Part shown: piece after piece, positions 1 to 9,123 of the stretch
How positions within the stretch are numbered: the stretch's first letter is position 1
Layout: every line of letters begins with the position of its first letter
DNA from: JAJVID01 sp035714085
GTDB taxonomy: Bacteria > Acidobacteriota > Blastocatellia > RBC074
DNA length: 64,000 nucleotides
NCBI GenBank assembly: GCA_035714085.1
Contig: DASTMP010000241.1
Coordinates: 16,068 to 80,067 of the forward strand
Direction: 5' to 3'
The notes under the pieces: model-generated
Told to the model about the DNA's origin: nothing
Database searches by the model: none
Seen by the model: the letters and a program-made list of their open reading frames with translations, nothing else
Position numbers and translations under genes: made by a program

Positions 1-444
1 TGACCCGGTCTCCAGTGAGGATGTTCGAGGCGCCATATCCACAGGCCAGTCGCCACATCCCGGATCTCTACATGTGATTGCGGAGCGCGCTTCATAGCGT
101 ATGATTGGCAAGGGCGGTTTCATAGCGCCGCCACTCGCATTCCAAATCTATGTTTAAAATTCCAAGTTTAATATTCCAAAGATGCGGGGAAATTCGATTA
201 GCTAGTCGCAAAAACGACCTGCGTGACCGCGTGGTTTCGGCAAACTCGCCTTGAACTGCCGTCCGCGCCAAATTATAGTTTGGTTTCAATCAGGTCAAGC
301 TGGCAGGTCAAGCTGGCAGGTCAAGCTGGCGAGTCAAAGCGCAGGCAAATATTCGCAACCACGACGCGATGATATCGGTAATGAAGTTTCAGTGATATAT
401 ACAACGTTGGAGCTTCAGACCCCCAAACTCACGGAAATCCGCAT
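1..444. other. non-coding left edge
   Basis: I see no convincing gene here. The short open frames lack a good ribosome binding site and family resemblance. The stretch contains a 13-bp tandem repeat (listed separately). It presumably holds the promoter of the downstream beta-propeller gene, but I cannot point to a clear -35/-10 pair. Confidence 0.5.
291..329. repeat. 13-bp tandem repeat, three copies
   Basis: The unit CAGGTCAAGCTGG occurs three times head to tail without mismatch, about 115 bp before the first beta-propeller gene. Its function is unknown; it fits the wider pattern of simple-word repeats in the intergenic gaps of this window. Confidence 0.9.
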
Positions 445-2736
445 ATGAAACCTTCGATCAAGCAGGGCGCCCTGTTCGCGCTCGCTATCTTCTCCGCTTT
501 CGCTGTTTTCATTTTGACTTCGAACCGTCACATTTCCGCTCAATCTCCGGCGCGCGCCAAATCGGGCAGCGACTGGGCCGATTGGCGGGGCCCGACGCGT
601 GACGGCCATTCTTATGAAACGGGACTTCCCGAAAAATGGTCGCCGAAGGGCGAGAACCTGTTGTGGAAAGAGCCGTACGGCGGGCGTTCGGCGCCGATTG
701 TGATGAATGACCGGGTGTTTATGTTCAACTCGGCGGGCGATGGCGCTATGATGCAGGAGCGCGTGTTGTGCCTGAACGCGGACACGGGCAAAAAGATTTG
801 GGAATACCGGTTCAATGTCTATTCTTCCGACGTGGCTACGCGCCGCATCGCCTGGTCGTCTCCCGTCGGTGATCCGGCGACGGGCAACGTTTATGTTTTC
901 GGCGCGGCCGATGAACTGGTCGCGCTGTCGAATGACGGTAAATTGCTGTGGAACCGTTCTCTGACCGATGAATACGGCGCCTGGACGACGCACGGCGGGC
1001 GCACCGCTTCACCCATCATCGAAGGCGATCTCATCATCGTCAGCACGATCTCTGAAGGGTGGGGCGACAACGGTCCGCGCGCTCACCGGTTTTACGCCTT
1101 CGATAAACGGACTGGAGAAACAGTCTGGATCAGCAAGCCGGGAGGCAGACCTTACGACACGGTCTATCCGACGCCCGTCGCCGCTACGATCAATGGCGCG
1201 CGGTTGATCTTTGTCGGCGGCGCGGACGGCGCGGAGAACGCGTTGAAAGCGCAGACTGGCGAGCCCGTGTGGAATTATCCGATTACCAAGCGCGGAATCA
1301 ACAACTGCGCCGTCGTCAGGGGCACGACGGTCTTCGCGTCACACAGCGAAGAGAACTACGACACGAACGAAATGGGGATGCTGGTCGCCATTGACGCCAC
1401 CGGCAAAGGCAAGCTCGACAAAGACAAGATCAAATGGTCGGTCACTGGCTTCCGCGGCGGGTATTCTTCGCCCGTGATTGACGGAGACCGCCTTTACCAA
1501 CTCGATGACAGCGCGGTCCTCAACGCGTTCGACCTGAACACCGGCAAAAGGCTTTGGGAAAAGAGCCTGGGCATCTCGCAACGCGCGTCACCGGTGCTCG
1601 CCGACGGCAAGCTGTATGTCGGCACCGAAACCGGCAAGTTCTACATCCTGAAACCGAGCGTCGAAGGCTGCCAGGCGCTATCTGAAAACGAACTGGAGCC
1701 GGTGGACAAAATAGAAACCAAGACCGAAGAGGGCGATGACCTGATCGCGGCGAATGAACAGATCATCGGTTCTGTCGCCATTTCGCGCGGGCGAATTTTC
1801 CTGGTTTCGACCAAGAATATCTACGCCATCGGCAAGAAAGCCAAATCGCCCGCCTTGCCGGCAGAACCTGAAAAAGTGGAGAACGCGCCGGCCGATGCGA
1901 CCACCGCGTACGTGCAGGTCGTGCCGGCCGATCTGGTGATGAGGCCCGGCGAAACGGCGAAATTCAGGGTCCGGCTGTTTGACGACCACGGGCGCTTAAT
2001 CCGCGAGGAGTCGAACGCAGCTTCAGTCACCTGGGCGCCAGAGGGCTTGAAAGGGACGGCGCAGAACAACCAGTTCACAGCCGCCGCCGACGCCGGAACG
2101 CAGGCGGGAAAATTGAAAGCGACCGTCGGCGGGGTTTCGGGTTTCACAAACGTCCGAGTGATTCCGCCGTCATTCACGGAGAACTTTGATTCATACCCGA
2201 TTGACGCCCTGCCGAAGTATTGGATCAACGCCGTGCCCAAATACGCCGTCAAAGAATTGGACGGCGCCAAAGTCTTGCAGAAAAACGCGGACAATCCGGC
2301 CTTTCAACGGGCCCGCAGCTTTTTCGGCCCCACAGACCTGTCAAATTACACCGTCGAGGCGGACGTTCGCGCGACGGAAAAACGCCGCCAGATGGGCGAC
2401 GCGGGCGTTGTCGCGCAGCGGTATCAATTGACCTTGTTCGGCAACAGCCAGCGCCTGGAAATGACTTCATGGCAGATCGAACCGACGCGCACCATAAAAA
2501 AGCCGTTCGAGTGGAAGAAAGACACGTGGTACCGGTTGAAGCTGGAAGTCGTCAATCTCCCCGACGGCAAGGCGCGCGTGCGTGGTAAAGCCTGGGCGGC
2601 GGCGGACCCCGAGCCTGCGGAATGGGCGCTCGAATACGTTGACACAATCGCCCACAAGCGGGGCAGCCCCGGCATTTTCGCCTATGCGCCGAGCGAAGTT
2701 TTCTTCGATAACATCAAGGTGACGCCGAATAAATGA
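445..2736 (+). CDS. secreted PQQ-like beta-propeller protein with C-terminal Ig-like and lectin-like domains
   Basis: A 763-residue exported protein. An N-terminal hydrophobic signal segment (about residues 8-33) is followed by WRGP, the usual opening of PQQ-type propellers that are not necessarily enzymes. Repeats with the pattern ALxxxTGKxxWxx run to about residue 470 and form the propeller (PQQ_2-like). A Big/Ig-like segment follows (about 490-570), then a beta-sandwich resembling LamG/DUF1080-type folds (about 575-760), which often bind or process sugars. The ATG at 445 comes directly before the signal segment, with only a weak GGAAAT-like ribosome site. The next gene is another propeller, so the two may be functionally linked. 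The substrate is unknown, and I see no catalytic motif that would prove dehydrogenase activity. Confidence 0.85.
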   Translation: MKPSIKQGALFALAIFSAFAVFILTSNRHISAQSPARAKSGSDWADWRGPTRDGHSYETGLPEKWSPKGENLLWKEPYGGRSAPIVMNDRVFMFNSAGDGAMMQERVLCLNADTGKKIWEYRFNVYSSDVATRRIAWSSPVGDPATGNVYVFGAADELVALSNDGKLLWNRSLTDEYGAWTTHGGRTASPIIEGDLIIVSTISEGWGDNGPRAHRFYAFDKRTGETVWISKPGGRPYDTVYPTPVAATINGARLIFVGGADGAENALKAQTGEPVWNYPITKRGINNCAVVRGTTVFASHSEENYDTNEMGMLVAIDATGKGKLDKDKIKWSVTGFRGGYSSPVIDGDRLYQLDDSAVLNAFDLNTGKRLWEKSLGISQRASPVLADGKLYVGTETGKFYILKPSVEGCQALSENELEPVDKIETKTEEGDDLIAANEQIIGSVAISRGRIFLVSTKNIYAIGKKAKSPALPAEPEKVENAPADATTAYVQVVPADLVMRPGETAKFRVRLFDDHGRLIREESNAASVTWAPEGLKGTAQNNQFTAAADAGTQAGKLKATVGGVSGFTNVRVIPPSFTENFDSYPIDALPKYWINAVPKYAVKELDGAKVLQKNADNPAFQRARSFFGPTDLSNYTVEADVRATEKRRQMGDAGVVAQRYQLTLFGNSQRLEMTSWQIEPTRTIKKPFEWKKDTWYRLKLEVVNLPDGKARVRGKAWAAADPEPAEWALEYVDTIAHKRGSPGIFAYAPSEVFFDNIKVTPNK

Positions 2737-2793
2737 GTGGCCTTTATGTCGCGTTGATACGCGCTGAAACAATGAAAATCGCGGCGCAAGGGT

Positions 2794-2869
2794 AGGGCAA
2801 ACTGGCAGTTTGCCCTGGTTCGGCTAAAGACCGCATGGAATGAGTCAAGGCAAACTGCCAGTTTGCCTT
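2794..2869. repeat. pair of short palindromes nested in a larger inverted repeat
   Basis: Two palindromes, 2794-2816 and 2847-2869, both use the core GCAAACTG/CAGTTTGC with a one-base centre. Together with flanking GGGTA and TACCC they form a larger inverted repeat. They occupy the gap between two propeller genes and could act as terminator or mRNA-stability hairpins. The second lies about 15 nt upstream of the AGGAGG of the next gene. Confidence 0.85.
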
Positions 2870-2892
2870 ACCCTTTTCCGAGGAGGAGTCAA

Positions 2893-4389
2893 ATGACCAA
2901 ATCACGATTTAATTACGCAATCTTATTTCCGCTCGGAGTCATCCTGCTAGCGGCTCTCTTCCTGGCTCCGTCGCGCAACGCCTCCGCCTCCGACCCTGGC
3001 TCCGGCGACTGGCCGATGTGGGGCGGCACGCCGGACCGCAATATGATTTCGAATATGAAGGGTCTGCCGGAGACCTGGGACATCAACAAGAAGACCAACG
3101 TCAAATGGGTCGCGGCGCTCGGCTCGCAAAGTTACGGCAACCCGGTGGTCGCCGGAGGCCAGGTCTACGTCGGCACGAACAACGAAGGTTTGCGCGACCC
3201 GAAGCAGGGCGGCGACCGCGGCGTCTTGATGGCCTTCGACGAGAAGACCGGCGAATTCCTCTGGCAGCAGGCCAATGAGAAGCTGGCCGCCGGGCGCGTC
3301 AACGACTGGCCGTATCAGGGCGTCTGCTCTTCACCTCTGGTCGAAGGCGACCGCCTTTATTACGTCACCAACCGCGGCGAGTTGATGTGCCTCGACGCCA
3401 AAGGCTTCCGCGACGACGAGAACGACGGGCCGTACAAGGAAGAAAAGCTCACCGGCAAGTTCGACGCCGACATCGTCTGGAAGTTCGACATGATCGAGGA
3501 GGTCGGCTCGCACCCGCACAACATGTCCAACTCCTCGCCGGTCTCGTGGGGCGACCTGATCTACGTCGGCACGTCGAACGGTCAGGACGAAAGCCACGTC
3601 AACATCCCTTCGCCCAAAGCGCCCTCAATGATTGCGGTCAACAAGAAGACCGGCAAGCTGGTCTGGGAAGTCAATCACGTGCATGACAAGATTCTGCACG
3701 GCCAGTGGTCGTCGCCCGCCGTGGGCAAGATCGGCGGCGTCGATCAAGTGGTCATCGGCGAGGGAGACGGCTGGGCGCGCGCCTATGAAGCCGCGACTGG
3801 CAAAGACCTCTGGCAATTCGACACCAACCCTAAAGACTCCGTCTGGCCCAAGACGCGCAACGAGCTTATCGCCACGCCGATCATCTGGGACAACAAGGTA
3901 TACATCGCCAACGGCCAGGACCCCGAACACGGCGAGGGCGTCGGTCATCTCTATTGCATCGATGCGACCAAGCGCGGCGACCTGACCAAAGACGGCCTGA
4001 TCTGGCACTTCGACAAGATTCGCCGCTCGATCTCGACCGGCGCGATTAATGACGGATTGCTCTATTACCCCGATTTCAGCGGCTTCCTACACTGCCTTGA
4101 CGCGAAGACTGGCCAGGAGCAGTGGCAGCACGACATGTTCGCCGCCATCTGGGGATCGCCGCTCGTGGTCGACGGCAAGGTCTATCTCGGCGATGAGGAC
4201 GGCGATGTCGTTGTCTTGAAGGCCGGCAAAGAGAAGAAGGTGATCGCCGAAATGAATATGGGCAGCTCGGTCTATTCGACGCCGGTCCCCGCCAACGGCG
4301 CGTTGTTCGTCATGAACCGCAATCAGCTCTTCGCGATAGCAGTTTCTTCGGGCAACGCGACGCCCTCGCAGTCGAAAGCGGGGAATTAG
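2893..4389 (+). CDS. secreted PQQ-like beta-propeller protein
   Basis: About 498 residues. The chosen ATG at 2893 has an AGGAGGAGT ribosome site 5-12 nt upstream. It is followed by a signal peptide (hydrophobic stretch near residues 8-27, ending around ASA). The mature part opens with DWPMWGGTPDRN and consists of propeller blades of the type AxxKKTGKLVWE, AATGKDLWQF and DAKTGQEQWQ. This resembles secreted PQQ-like proteins of Acidobacteria and Planctomycetes with WD40/PQQ-type blades. It carries His- and Cys-containing insertions (for example around CLDAKG), but I see no haem-binding CxxCH. The role is unknown; it may be a periplasmic binding or dehydrogenase-like protein. Confidence 0.85.
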   Translation: MTKSRFNYAILFPLGVILLAALFLAPSRNASASDPGSGDWPMWGGTPDRNMISNMKGLPETWDINKKTNVKWVAALGSQSYGNPVVAGGQVYVGTNNEGLRDPKQGGDRGVLMAFDEKTGEFLWQQANEKLAAGRVNDWPYQGVCSSPLVEGDRLYYVTNRGELMCLDAKGFRDDENDGPYKEEKLTGKFDADIVWKFDMIEEVGSHPHNMSNSSPVSWGDLIYVGTSNGQDESHVNIPSPKAPSMIAVNKKTGKLVWEVNHVHDKILHGQWSSPAVGKIGGVDQVVIGEGDGWARAYEAATGKDLWQFDTNPKDSVWPKTRNELIATPIIWDNKVYIANGQDPEHGEGVGHLYCIDATKRGDLTKDGLIWHFDKIRRSISTGAINDGLLYYPDFSGFLHCLDAKTGQEQWQHDMFAAIWGSPLVVDGKVYLGDEDGDVVVLKAGKEKKVIAEMNMGSSVYSTPVPANGALFVMNRNQLFAIAVSSGNATPSQSKAGN

Positions 4390-4414
4390 AGGAAGGCAAG
4401 CGGCGCAACATCAT

Positions 4415-4540
4415 AGCGTCTCTACTGACGACTGATGACCGATAACTGACGACTGAGGACAAATACACATACGCTCCGAGTCAATCGCTTATTGTTTATT
4501 TGTACGCAGTGGTCAGTTACCAGTGGTCAGTCGTCAGTTG
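4415..4540. repeat. inverted repeat of ACTGAC/GTCAGT words
   Basis: The left part has repeated ACTGACGACTGA words and the right part has CAGTGGTCAGT and CAGTCGTCAGTT words, which are roughly complementary. The arms are imperfect. It lies in the 208-bp gap after the second propeller gene and otherwise holds nothing recognisable. Confidence 0.6.
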
Positions 4541-4597
4541 TATCGCAATTCTCAACACTCATATCAAAAGCTCTGTAGGCGCCTGAAGTGAGATGTT

Positions 4598-5146
4598 ATG
4601 GCTGTTATTCTCGTCAGTGTTTTGGCCTTAACGACCTTCATCCAAATGAAACCTGGTGAATGGCGACAGTCGCAATGCAAGGGCGATACAGTTTCTAAAC
4701 GGTACTTTAATTATGCCCAGGGGTTTTCTATTGCGATCCCAACAGGACTGCTAGGCCGGTGCGGTCAAGAAGCCGGACCTGAAAGAGGCGTCTCCATCCC
4801 ATATTCTCGTGATTGCACGGGTGTAATGGTGGTGTACGGAGAACCCAATAGCCTTGAATGGGCTACGCCGGCCGATGCAATCAAATGGAAGATTGACGAG
4901 GCCAAGGAAGACGACCCGCAGAATGTGGCGAGGCGATTTATAACTCGCCTCGGAAATCTGAAAGCAGCGGGCGTAATCATTAGTCATCACACGACCGATG
5001 AGCGGGAGATTGTAGTCGTCGCTTTTCGCCCGCGCGGCGGCCTTGTTTATACAGCTATGCTCAGTACTGCAGGGAAGCGGTATCCGCACGACCACAAAAT
5101 TTTCATGAAAGCCCTTCAAGGCTTTCGGCTAGAAGCTTGGCGATAG
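4598..5146 (+). CDS. hypothetical secreted protein
   Basis: 182 residues that I do not recognise. The N-terminus has a short hydrophobic segment (about residues 2-16), consistent with export. The rest is soluble, with four cysteines (CKGD, GRCG, RDCTG) that could form disulphides. A central Asp/Glu-rich stretch is followed by beta-strand-like segments near the end. The start ATG has only a weak GTGAG upstream. The gene stands alone between a propeller gene and the DUF3052 gene, so context does not suggest a role. Confidence 0.6.
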   Translation: MAVILVSVLALTTFIQMKPGEWRQSQCKGDTVSKRYFNYAQGFSIAIPTGLLGRCGQEAGPERGVSIPYSRDCTGVMVVYGEPNSLEWATPADAIKWKIDEAKEDDPQNVARRFITRLGNLKAAGVIISHHTTDEREIVVVAFRPRGGLVYTAMLSTAGKRYPHDHKIFMKALQGFRLEAWR

Positions 5147-5173
5147 TGTTTCCATTCTGCCTACACATCGAAT

Positions 5174-5953
5174 ATGCATCGTGTACGCCTGATTCACTGG
5201 AAAGCGGAAGAAGCCGAAGAGAAGATCGCCAAACTGCGCGGCGCCGGATACAAGGTTGATTACGGCGAGATGAGTCCCGGCGCGCTGCGCGATTGGCGCA
5301 ATAATCCTCCCGCGGCCTTCGTCATTGACCTCTCGCGCATGCCATCGCATGGGCGCGATGTGGCGATGGCGTTGCGCAGTCATAAGACAACTCGACACAC
5401 GCCACTGATCTTCGTCGAAGGTGAACCGGAAAAAGTCGAGCGCATCAAAATCCAACTGCCCGACGCGGTCTACACGACCTGGAGCCGGATTCGCAGTTCG
5501 TTGAAACAAGCCATCGCCAAGCCTCCGGCCAGCCCCGTCGTTCCCGCGTCCAATCTCGCGGGTTATTCCGGCACGCCGCTGCCAAAGAAACTCGGCGTCA
5601 AGCCGCACTCGACCGTCGCGCTGGTCGGCGCTCCTAAAGATTTCGAGAAGACGCTCGGAGAATTGCCGGAAGGCGTGAGGCTGAAAAAACGAGCTGACAG
5701 AGCTTGCGACCTGATCATATGGTTCGTCAGGATGCGCGCCGAACTCTACGACCGCGTAAAAGAGATGGGAGAACTTACCGGCGCCGGCGGGCTTTGGATA
5801 GCGTGGCCGAAGCAGGCTTCGGGCGTCGCGAGCGATATGACTCAAAATGTAGTGCGGGAGACCGGGCTAACTTCCGGACTGGTTGATTACAAAGTTTGCG
5901 CGATTGACGCCACGTGGTCAGGCTTGAAATTCGCGCGACGCAAAGCAGAATAA
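5174..5953 (+). CDS. DUF3052-domain protein with receiver-like N-terminal half
   Basis: 259 residues. The C-terminal half (about 140-258) matches the DUF3052 pattern as I know it: a hydrophobic VALVGAP strand, LPEGV, LIIWFVRMRAEL, then GLWIAWPKQASG, DMTQNVVRETGL, DYKVCAIDATWSGL. The first 120 residues look like a response-regulator-type alpha/beta fold (RVRLIHW, AFVIDLSRMPSHGRDVAMALR, TPLIFVEGE), but the acidic pocket typical of a phospho-acceptor is not clear at the N-terminus. It may be a degenerate receiver. DUF3052 has no established function. No ribosome site is obvious. Confidence 0.75.
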   Translation: MHRVRLIHWKAEEAEEKIAKLRGAGYKVDYGEMSPGALRDWRNNPPAAFVIDLSRMPSHGRDVAMALRSHKTTRHTPLIFVEGEPEKVERIKIQLPDAVYTTWSRIRSSLKQAIAKPPASPVVPASNLAGYSGTPLPKKLGVKPHSTVALVGAPKDFEKTLGELPEGVRLKKRADRACDLIIWFVRMRAELYDRVKEMGELTGAGGLWIAWPKQASGVASDMTQNVVRETGLTSGLVDYKVCAIDATWSGLKFARRKAE

Positions 5954-6144
5954 TTGATAAAACGCCAAGGCCTTTTCTCGAAGTGAAACGAAACGCCTGT
6001 GAACCGTAGCCTCACACCGCTCGAGCGAAATTGAGATTGATTTCGCCTGGGCTGGAGAGATTGAGGCGCATCATCATCCGATCGTTCAAAACTGATGGCT
6101 CCCTGTTCAACCCGAACGTCGGGGCGCATCAGTGAGGAGGAACT

Positions 6145-6723
6145 ATGAAAAAGGTCTTGTTGCCGGGAATTTTAGGCGGTCTTCTGGTGTTCGTTTGGAG
6201 CGCCTTTGCGCACATGGTCTTGCCCATCGGCCAAATGGGGTTCAAGACGATTCCGAACAACGAGGACGCCGTGTTCACCGCTTTGAAAAGCAACATTCAG
6301 CAACCCGGTCTCTATTTCATGCCCGGATACGACATGAGCAGAAAGCCGACCGAGGCGGAAAAATCGGCGTTTATGGCGAAGTACGAAGCCGGGCCGACGG
6401 CGTTTCTGGTCTATCACCCGACTGGCGAGAAGGCTATGTCGCCGGGGCAATTGATCAGACAGGCGCTCTTCAACATACTGTGCGGGCTGATTGCGGCGTT
6501 CATCATCTCGTCGACTGTAGCCTCGCTTGCCACACGCTGCGTAATGGTGGCGCTGATGGGATTGTTCGCGTGGGTGGAAATCAGCCTTCCGTACTGGAAC
6601 TGGTATCGCTTCCCCGCCGACTTCACATTCGGCGCGGGGCTTGACACCATCATCGGCTGGCTGCTCGGCGGATTCCTGATCGCCTGGATGATCCAGCGGG
6701 CCGAGAAGAAAGCCGCGGTCTGA
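6145..6723 (+). CDS. small integral membrane protein
   Basis: 192 residues with an excellent GAGGAGG ribosome site just upstream of the ATG. Hydrophobic segments lie at about residues 5-25, 112-132, 135-152 and 165-185, giving about four membrane passes with an outside loop from 30 to 100. I do not recognise a named family; the layout is of a general inner-membrane hypothetical. It ends six bases before the iron-type alcohol dehydrogenase, so the two are probably co-transcribed. Confidence 0.7.
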   Translation: MKKVLLPGILGGLLVFVWSAFAHMVLPIGQMGFKTIPNNEDAVFTALKSNIQQPGLYFMPGYDMSRKPTEAEKSAFMAKYEAGPTAFLVYHPTGEKAMSPGQLIRQALFNILCGLIAAFIISSTVASLATRCVMVALMGLFAWVEISLPYWNWYRFPADFTFGAGLDTIIGWLLGGFLIAWMIQRAEKKAAV

Positions 6724-6728
6724 AAAAT

Positions 6729-7871
6729 ATGGAGTCTTTCGATTTTCACACACGGACGCGCCTGGTCTTCGGATCAGGCGCGTTCGAGCGCTTGGGCGAA
6801 TTGGCGCGCGAACTCGGATTCAACCGCGCGTTGCTCGTCGCCGATCAGGGGATGGTCGCGTGCGGCTATGTTGATGAGGCAGTGAAGCTTCTTGACGCTT
6901 CCCGCGTCGAGGTCTTTGTCTTTCACGACTTCGGCGAAAACCCAGACACGGCGATGGTCGAGACCGGTCGAAGGGTTGCGGCGGCTCTCGGCGTAGATTC
7001 GATCGTCGCGCTGGGTGGCGGCAGCTCGCTCGATTGCGCAAAGGGTATTAACTTCACGCTGTCGGGCGGCGGTTCGATGCGCGATTACTGGGGTTACGCG
7101 AAAGCTTCGTCGAAACCCGACTCGAAGCCGATGCTTCCGATGATCGGCGTCCCGACCACCGCCGGCACGGGCAGCGACGCGCAAAGTTACGCGCTGATCT
7201 CGGACGGGGACACTCACGTCAAAATGGCCTGTGGCGATCCGCAGGCCGCGTTCAAGATCGCGCTGCTCGATCCGCGCCTGACCGTGACGGCGCCGCCGGC
7301 TTTGACCGCAAGCGCTGGCTACGACGCCATCTCGCACGCTGTCGAAAGCTACGTCACGAAAAAACGCAACCCGCTTTCGCGGATGCTCGCGCGCGAAGCC
7401 TGGCGACTGCTCGAAGCCAATTTTGAAATGGTCTTGAAAGAGCCGGCGAACGTCGAAGCCCGCGGCGCGATGCTGCTCGGTTCGCATCTGGCCGGCCTGG
7501 CGATTGAAAATTCGATGCTCGGCGCGACGCACGCCTGCGCCAACCCGCTGACTAAGAATTTCGGCGTGACGCACGGCCTGGCGATCGCCGTTATGCTGCC
7601 GCGCGTGGTCAGATGGAACACTGATATTGTTCGCAATAGTTATGAGGATCTGGCGAACGACGCCGGGTTGCCGACGGTTGAAGATCTGCCTCTGCGCCTC
7701 GAAGAGCTTGCGGCGTACGGTAATTTGCCGCGCAGCCTGAGCGCCCTCGACATTCCAAAAACCGCACTGCCGGCGCTCGCCGAAGAGGCGGCTAAGCAAT
7801 GGACAGGCGGCTTCAATCCGCGGGATTGGAGCATTGAAGGAGCGATGGAGGTATACGAAGCAGCGTTATGA
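6729..7871 (+). CDS. iron-containing alcohol dehydrogenase
   Basis: 380 residues, the usual size of the family (Fe-ADH, group III alcohol dehydrogenases), which oxidise alcohols or reduce aldehydes with NAD(P). The N-terminal Rossmann-like domain ends in ALGGGSSLDCAKG, the nucleotide-binding glycine motif. PTTAGTGSD is the conserved phosphate-contacting loop. The metal site fits Asp in LLDPRL and the His residues in DAISHAVES, GATHACANP and GVTHGLA. The start ATG lies six bases after the membrane protein gene. The stop overlaps the next gene start as ATGA, suggesting coupling to the secreted beta-propeller. The substrate cannot be read from sequence. Confidence 0.93.
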   Translation: MESFDFHTRTRLVFGSGAFERLGELARELGFNRALLVADQGMVACGYVDEAVKLLDASRVEVFVFHDFGENPDTAMVETGRRVAAALGVDSIVALGGGSSLDCAKGINFTLSGGGSMRDYWGYAKASSKPDSKPMLPMIGVPTTAGTGSDAQSYALISDGDTHVKMACGDPQAAFKIALLDPRLTVTAPPALTASAGYDAISHAVESYVTKKRNPLSRMLAREAWRLLEANFEMVLKEPANVEARGAMLLGSHLAGLAIENSMLGATHACANPLTKNFGVTHGLAIAVMLPRVVRWNTDIVRNSYEDLANDAGLPTVEDLPLRLEELAAYGNLPRSLSALDIPKTALPALAEEAAKQWTGGFNPRDWSIEGAMEVYEAAL

Positions 7872-9079
7872 GCGTGAGGGAAGAAAGTGGACAGTGGGTA
7901 TCGGACAGTGGGCAGTGGGTAGTGGGTGGTGGACAGTATGAATTGAATCGCAGAGACTTTTTACGATGCGCGGCGGTTTTCGCGTTGCTACCCACTACCC
8001 ACTACCCACTGCCCACTACCTACTTTCAATCGGCTGACGCCTGGCCGCAATTCCGCGGCAATTATAGCAACACCGGCGTCTCGCCCTCGCAACTTCCCGC
8101 TGAAATGAAACTACTCTGGACTTACGACGTCGGCGACATCATCGAATCTTCCGCCGCCATCGCCGCGGGCGTGGTCTATGTGGGCACAGGCAAATCCGAG
8201 TTGATCGCCGTTGACCTGCAGACAGGTAAATTGAAATGGAGTTACAAAACTCCGGAAGCTATCGGCGAGTCTTCACCTGCAGTCGGGGCCGGCGGACTTG
8301 GATTGGTCTTCGTGGGTGACCTGTCGGGAATCTTCCACGCCGTCGACGCCGCCACGGGAAAAGGAATTTGGTCTTACAAGACCGACGCTGAGATCAAATC
8401 GTCGCCGGTGATAGTCGGCGACCGAGTGCTGATCGGCTCTTACGACGGCGCGCTCTACTGCTTCAACGCGCGCGACGGCAAGACGATCTGGAAGTTCAAG
8501 ACCGATAACTACGTCCACTGCACGCCGTCAGTGGCCAACGGCGTCGCATACATCGCCGGCTGCGACGAGGTCTTTCACGGCATCCGCATCAGCGACGGCC
8601 GGGAAGTCCTGCGAATGCCGGACATCGGCAACACGGGTTCGTCGCCGGCGCTGGTCGGCAATCTGGTCTACTTCGGCAATTTCAGCAACGAAGTGCTCAG
8701 CCTCAATCTGCGCACGCGCCGCCGGGTGTGGGTCTACACACATCCGAAGCGCCAGTTCCCCTTCTATTCCTCCCCCGCGTTCGCCGAAGGCCGTATTGTG
8801 CTAGGTGGACGCGACAAGATGGTTCATTGCATCAACGCCGCCACGGGAAAAGCGGTCTGGACCTTCACCACGCGGGCGCGCGTTGAGTCGTCTCCGGCCA
8901 TCTCTGGCGGGCGCGTTTACGTCGGCTCGAACGACGGGCGCTTTTACGTTCTGGATTTGGCGAAAGGGACGAAGCTGTGGGAGTTCAACGCGGGCGGCGC
9001 GGTCTCGGCTTCGCCGGCGATTGCGAACGGGCGCGTCGTTATCGGCGATCAGAACGGGAAGTTATATTGCTTCGGTTAA
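7868..9079 (+). CDS. beta-propeller (PQQ-like) protein with Tat-type signal peptide
   Basis: Up to 403 residues. The mature part starts near AWPQFRGNYSNTG and carries seven or so PQQ-like blades (DLQTGKLKWSY, DAATGKGIWSY, NARDGKTIWKF, NAATGKAVWTF, DLAKGTKLWEF), a close paralogue of the other propellers here. The N-terminus contains NRRDFLRCAAVFALL, a twin-arginine export signal. Oddly, the GTGGGCAGTGG-type repeat that elsewhere is intergenic lies inside the reading frame on both sides of the Tat motif. The ATG at 7868 overlaps the dehydrogenase stop. A TTG at 7943, directly before NRRDF, is an attractive alternative start that would leave the first repeat arm untranslated. Confidence 0.85.
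   Translation: MSVREESGQWVSDSGQWVVGGGQYELNRRDFLRCAAVFALLPTTHYPLPTTYFQSADAWPQFRGNYSNTGVSPSQLPAEMKLLWTYDVGDIIESSAAIAAGVVYVGTGKSELIAVDLQTGKLKWSYKTPEAIGESSPAVGAGGLGLVFVGDLSGIFHAVDAATGKGIWSYKTDAEIKSSPVIVGDRVLIGSYDGALYCFNARDGKTIWKFKTDNYVHCTPSVANGVAYIAGCDEVFHGIRISDGREVLRMPDIGNTGSSPALVGNLVYFGNFSNEVLSLNLRTRRRVWVYTHPKRQFPFYSSPAFAEGRIVLGGRDKMVHCINAATGKAVWTFTTRARVESSPAISGGRVYVGSNDGRFYVLDLAKGTKLWEFNAGGAVSASPAIANGRVVIGDQNGKLYCFG
7884..8027. repeat. GTGGGCAGTGGGTAGTGG inverted repeat overlapping a signal peptide
   Basis: The left arm (about 7884-7937, words GGACAGTGGG and AGTGGGTAGTGG) and the right arm (about 7988-8023, words CCCACTACCC and ACTGCCCACTA) are complementary. The same word family forms intergenic hairpins near 33741-33820 and 55718-55790. 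Here the arms flank and enter the Tat signal peptide of the propeller gene. Confidence 0.8.
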
Positions 9080-9123
9080 GGGGAGTAGGATAAGGCTGCG
9101 GTAGAAAGAGAAAGGAGATTTCA

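Noticed and set aside
92..289. Minus-strand 65-codon frame at the left edge
   Set aside because: No ribosome site, no similarity, and crosses AT/GC composition changes; treated as non-coding.
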